Source: JANQRV01 sp964533785 (lineage in GTDB: Bacteria; Bacteroidota; Bacteroidia; Chitinophagales; Saprospiraceae). Taken from it: a stretch of 7,660 nucleotides of DNA. This document shows, piece after piece, positions 6,425 to 7,660 of this stretch. The stretch lies in the NCBI GenBank assembly GCA_964533785.1, contig CAZHNG010000324.1:1-7660 (forward strand), in the 5' to 3' direction. Both the position numbers and the translations under genes were made by a program. Within the stretch, counting starts at the first letter, position 1. Every line of letters starts with the position of its first letter. The notes below the pieces were generated by a model that had not been told where the DNA came from, did no database searches, and worked only from the letters and a program-made list of their open reading frames with translations.

Positions 6425-7251
6425 GATCTATCTTAATGATAATAGGCTTAATTTTATCGTACACGCTTTTGGGACAACCCAATTGTGAGGCTTTCAAATA
6501 CTACGGAGACGAATTAAAATACAAAGCCTGTAAAACAGCCGAAAAAAGAGCAGGACATTACCAGTTCAGTAAAGCCTATCAAGAGGCTTTGGATGAAGCC
6601 CTTGCCATTGATTCCACCTTTGCTTTTGCCTACCGTGCCAAATCCACCGCCTATCTGAAAAGTGGTGACTTTCTTTCCTGGAAGCAGCTCATGGATAAAG
6701 CGGTGCAATATGATCCTAAGGGGCAGTTGGATTACCGCGGCTGGTGTCGCTACCAGTTTTTCAGGGACTACGAAGGCGCCATCGCCGATATTGAATTACT
6801 CGATAGCTTGGTTGATTACGATATTGGTCATTCGGTTAATGGGGATTATCATCTGCACATCGCCAGAGCACTGTGTTATAAGGCTATTGGCCAACCGAAA
6901 AAGGCTATTTCCATCATTGAAAAACAATTACAGGATATCACCCATTTCCTGGGGGTATATGATCACTTACACCTGGGAGTATTGTACCATGAGACCCAAC
7001 AATATGACAAAGCGGTTGAAGCATTAAAACAACAAGAACAAACAAACGATCTGGCGGAAAACAGGTATTACTTGGCTTTAGTATACAAAGCCCTTGGTGA
7101 TGAAGTGGAATATAGATCTAATTTGAAGGAAGCGAAACTTAAATATGAAAATGGTTTGAAGATGTTTGATCCATACGTTGAACAAATGGATAAGATTTAT
7201 TTGGAGGACATTGAAAATCAATTAAAAAATCATCGTCAGAAAGTTTTCTAA
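6421..7251 (+). CDS. Secreted TPR-repeat protein of unknown function
   Basis: The product has 276 residues. Residues 1-19 (MRSILMIIGLILSYTLLGQ) form a Sec signal peptide with likely cleavage near Gln19. The rest is almost entirely helical and resembles degenerate tetratricopeptide repeats: about 47-80 (YQFSKAYQEALDEALAIDS then AYRAKSTAYLKSGD), 104-130 (YRGWCRYQFFRDYEGAIADI), 143-175 (YHLHIARALCYKAIGQPKKA), 179-205 (VYDHLHLGVLYHETQQYDKA) and 213-245 (NRYYLALVYKALGDEVEYRS). TPRs build curved scaffolds for protein-protein contacts, here probably in the periplasm or at the outer membrane. The start ATG at 6421 overlaps the lipoprotein stop as ATGA, so the pair is likely made together and may interact. 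No catalytic motif is seen. Secretion and the TPR fold are well supported; partners and role are unknown. Confidence 0.85.
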   Translation: MRSILMIIGLILSYTLLGQPNCEAFKYYGDELKYKACKTAEKRAGHYQFSKAYQEALDEALAIDSTFAFAYRAKSTAYLKSGDFLSWKQLMDKAVQYDPKGQLDYRGWCRYQFFRDYEGAIADIELLDSLVDYDIGHSVNGDYHLHIARALCYKAIGQPKKAISIIEKQLQDITHFLGVYDHLHLGVLYHETQQYDKAVEALKQQEQTNDLAENRYYLALVYKALGDEVEYRSNLKEAKLKYENGLKMFDPYVEQMDKIYLEDIENQLKNHRQKVF

Positions 7252-7269
7252 AAAGTAACCGTTGGTGTA

Positions 7270-7410
7270 ATGGTTGCCAGACAGTATTATACCCCAAAGG
7301 AAGTTTTTGATATGACAGTGAAGATGATTGGTTATCAAAGCGCATTGGATCCGATTTGGCTATTCATTCAATTCATTTCTAATAGAGAAGAAGCTGTGTT
7401 CAGGGATTGA
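7270..7410 (+). CDS. Doubtful small ORF (46 residues)
   Basis: An ATG at 7270 opens 46 codons ending at TGA 7408-7410, with MVARQYYTPKEVFDMTVKMI at the start and REEAVFRD at the end. It begins 18 bp after the TPR gene stop and is in the same frame, with no stop between, so it could also be a former C-terminal extension separated by one TAA. The composition is protein-like (amphipathic, with an IWLFIQFI hydrophobic run), but I recognise no family and see no ribosome binding site. It may not be expressed. Confidence 0.2.
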   Translation: MVARQYYTPKEVFDMTVKMIGYQSALDPIWLFIQFISNREEAVFRD

Positions 7411-7445
7411 TCAATAAATTAACGTGAACTAGAAATTCCCTGAAC
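7398..7445. repeat. Perfect 9-bp inverted repeat, 30-base spacer
   Basis: GTTCAGGGA (7398-7406) pairs exactly with TCCCTGAAC (7437-7445). The left arm overlaps the end of the small ORF. The spacer is AT-rich and includes TGATCA. The distance is long for a simple terminator; a remnant of mobile-element ends or an RNA structure are alternatives. Only the symmetry is directly visible. Confidence 0.45.
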
Positions 7446-7499
7446 TTATTTGTGCTTCCTTCGATTTACGCGGGACAGTTTTAACAGTATTGACAACGG

Positions 7500-7536
7500 C
7501 CGGAACTGGACTACCAAAGACAGTTAAAAGTTCCGG
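7500..7536. repeat. Perfect 8-bp inverted repeat, 21-base loop
   Basis: CCGGAACT (7500-7507) and AGTTCCGG (7529-7536) are exact reverse complements, extendable outward by two G/T wobbles as RNA. The loop contains GACAGTTAAA. It could be an RNA stem-loop or a binding site; there is no T tract typical of a terminator. Confidence 0.45.
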
Positions 7537-7615
7537 TTCTTACAATTAAGTACACCGATACTAAAGTCCATAGGGTGCAGCCCAAATCTGATGTAAAGTA
7601 ACGATGAGGAAAGAA

Positions 7616-7640
7616 AGGCGGTTACTGGAAAAAACCGCCT
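7616..7640. terminator. GC-rich 8-bp hairpin near the right edge
   Basis: AGGCGGTT (7616-7623) and AACCGCCT (7633-7640) form an 8-bp stem with a 9-base loop. GC richness and compactness suit a terminator. On the minus strand it is followed by CTTTCTTTCC, a poor T tract; on the plus strand it is followed by GC-rich sequence. If it is a terminator it more likely serves a minus-strand gene entering from the right, or both directions, but this is uncertain. Confidence 0.35.
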
Positions 7641-7660
7641 GCGGGCCGCCGCCAAGCTTT

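Larger units (their letters stand above)
7411..7660. other. Region without a recognisable gene
   Basis: All six frames are short or interrupted here. The longest minus-strand frame, from the right edge to about 7530, gives around 43 codons with no family resemblance. It might be the tail of a gene beyond the window, but nothing supports that. The region carries three inverted repeats and several copies of the hexamer GACAGT. I see no tRNA, rRNA or transposase signature. Confidence 0.5.

Noticed and set aside
6662..7027. 121-codon plus-strand ORF inside the TPR gene
   Set aside because: It is out of frame with clear TPR-like helices, and its translation is low-complexity with no family match.
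7641..7660. GC-rich end with a HindIII site (GCCAAGCTT), like a cloning-vector junction
   Set aside because: The shared stretch is too short to tell from chance and there is no other vector sequence.

Overview
The window looks like a chromosomal segment of a pigmented member of the Bacteroidota. The protein families are typical of that phylum, recognisable Shine-Dalgarno sequences are missing before most starts, one intergenic gap holds a good match to the Bacteroidota -7 promoter element (TAnnTTTG), and there is a CrtD/CruF-type carotenoid gene pair of the kind known from producers of saproxanthin- or myxol-like pigments. A lineage near Saprospiria or a flavobacterium is a guess. Nothing resembling a phage, a defence system, CRISPR or a tRNA/rRNA gene was found.

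Layout. (1) 1-1024, plus strand: the last 49 codons of a nitroreductase-family protein, then 16 bp later an AraC-family regulator. (2) 1025-1122: a short convergent gap with two weak hairpins. (3) 1123-5454, minus strand, transcribed right to left: an aldo/keto reductase, a CrtI-superfamily desaturase (most likely the 1-hydroxycarotenoid 3,4-desaturase CrtD), a membrane carotenoid hydratase (CruF type), and a Gfo/Idh/MocA oxidoreductase. The first three are tightly packed: a 17-bp gap, then a 4-bp ATGA overlap. The last is separated by 54 bp carrying a TAGGTTTG promoter element. (4) 5455-5551: a divergent AT-rich gap with a long imperfect palindrome. (5) 5552-7251, plus strand: the N-terminal part of a SAM-dependent methyltransferase, broken after its fourth strand and running in frame into a lipoprotein with a TonB-C-like domain, which overlaps (ATGA) a secreted TPR-repeat protein. 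(6) 7252-7660: one doubtful 46-codon ORF, then about 250 bp with no convincing gene but three perfect inverted repeats.

How the genes work together. CruF adds water at the 1',2' double bond of a psi (linear) end of a carotene, and CrtD then desaturates the 3',4' bond of the hydroxylated end. Their overlap on one transcript fits consecutive steps of one pathway. The other carotenoid genes (crtE, crtB, crtI, cyclase, crtZ) are not in the window. The aldo/keto reductase is close enough to be co-transcribed, but its link to pigment is only positional. The lipoprotein and TPR protein probably form a two-gene envelope unit of unknown function.

The most unusual item is the methyltransferase-lipoprotein junction near 5894-5911. 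A catalytically incomplete methyltransferase is joined without a frameshift to a lipoprotein whose signal peptide now lies inside the long reading frame. I read it as a deletion or rearrangement scar, with the lipoprotein possibly rescued by an internal GTG start.
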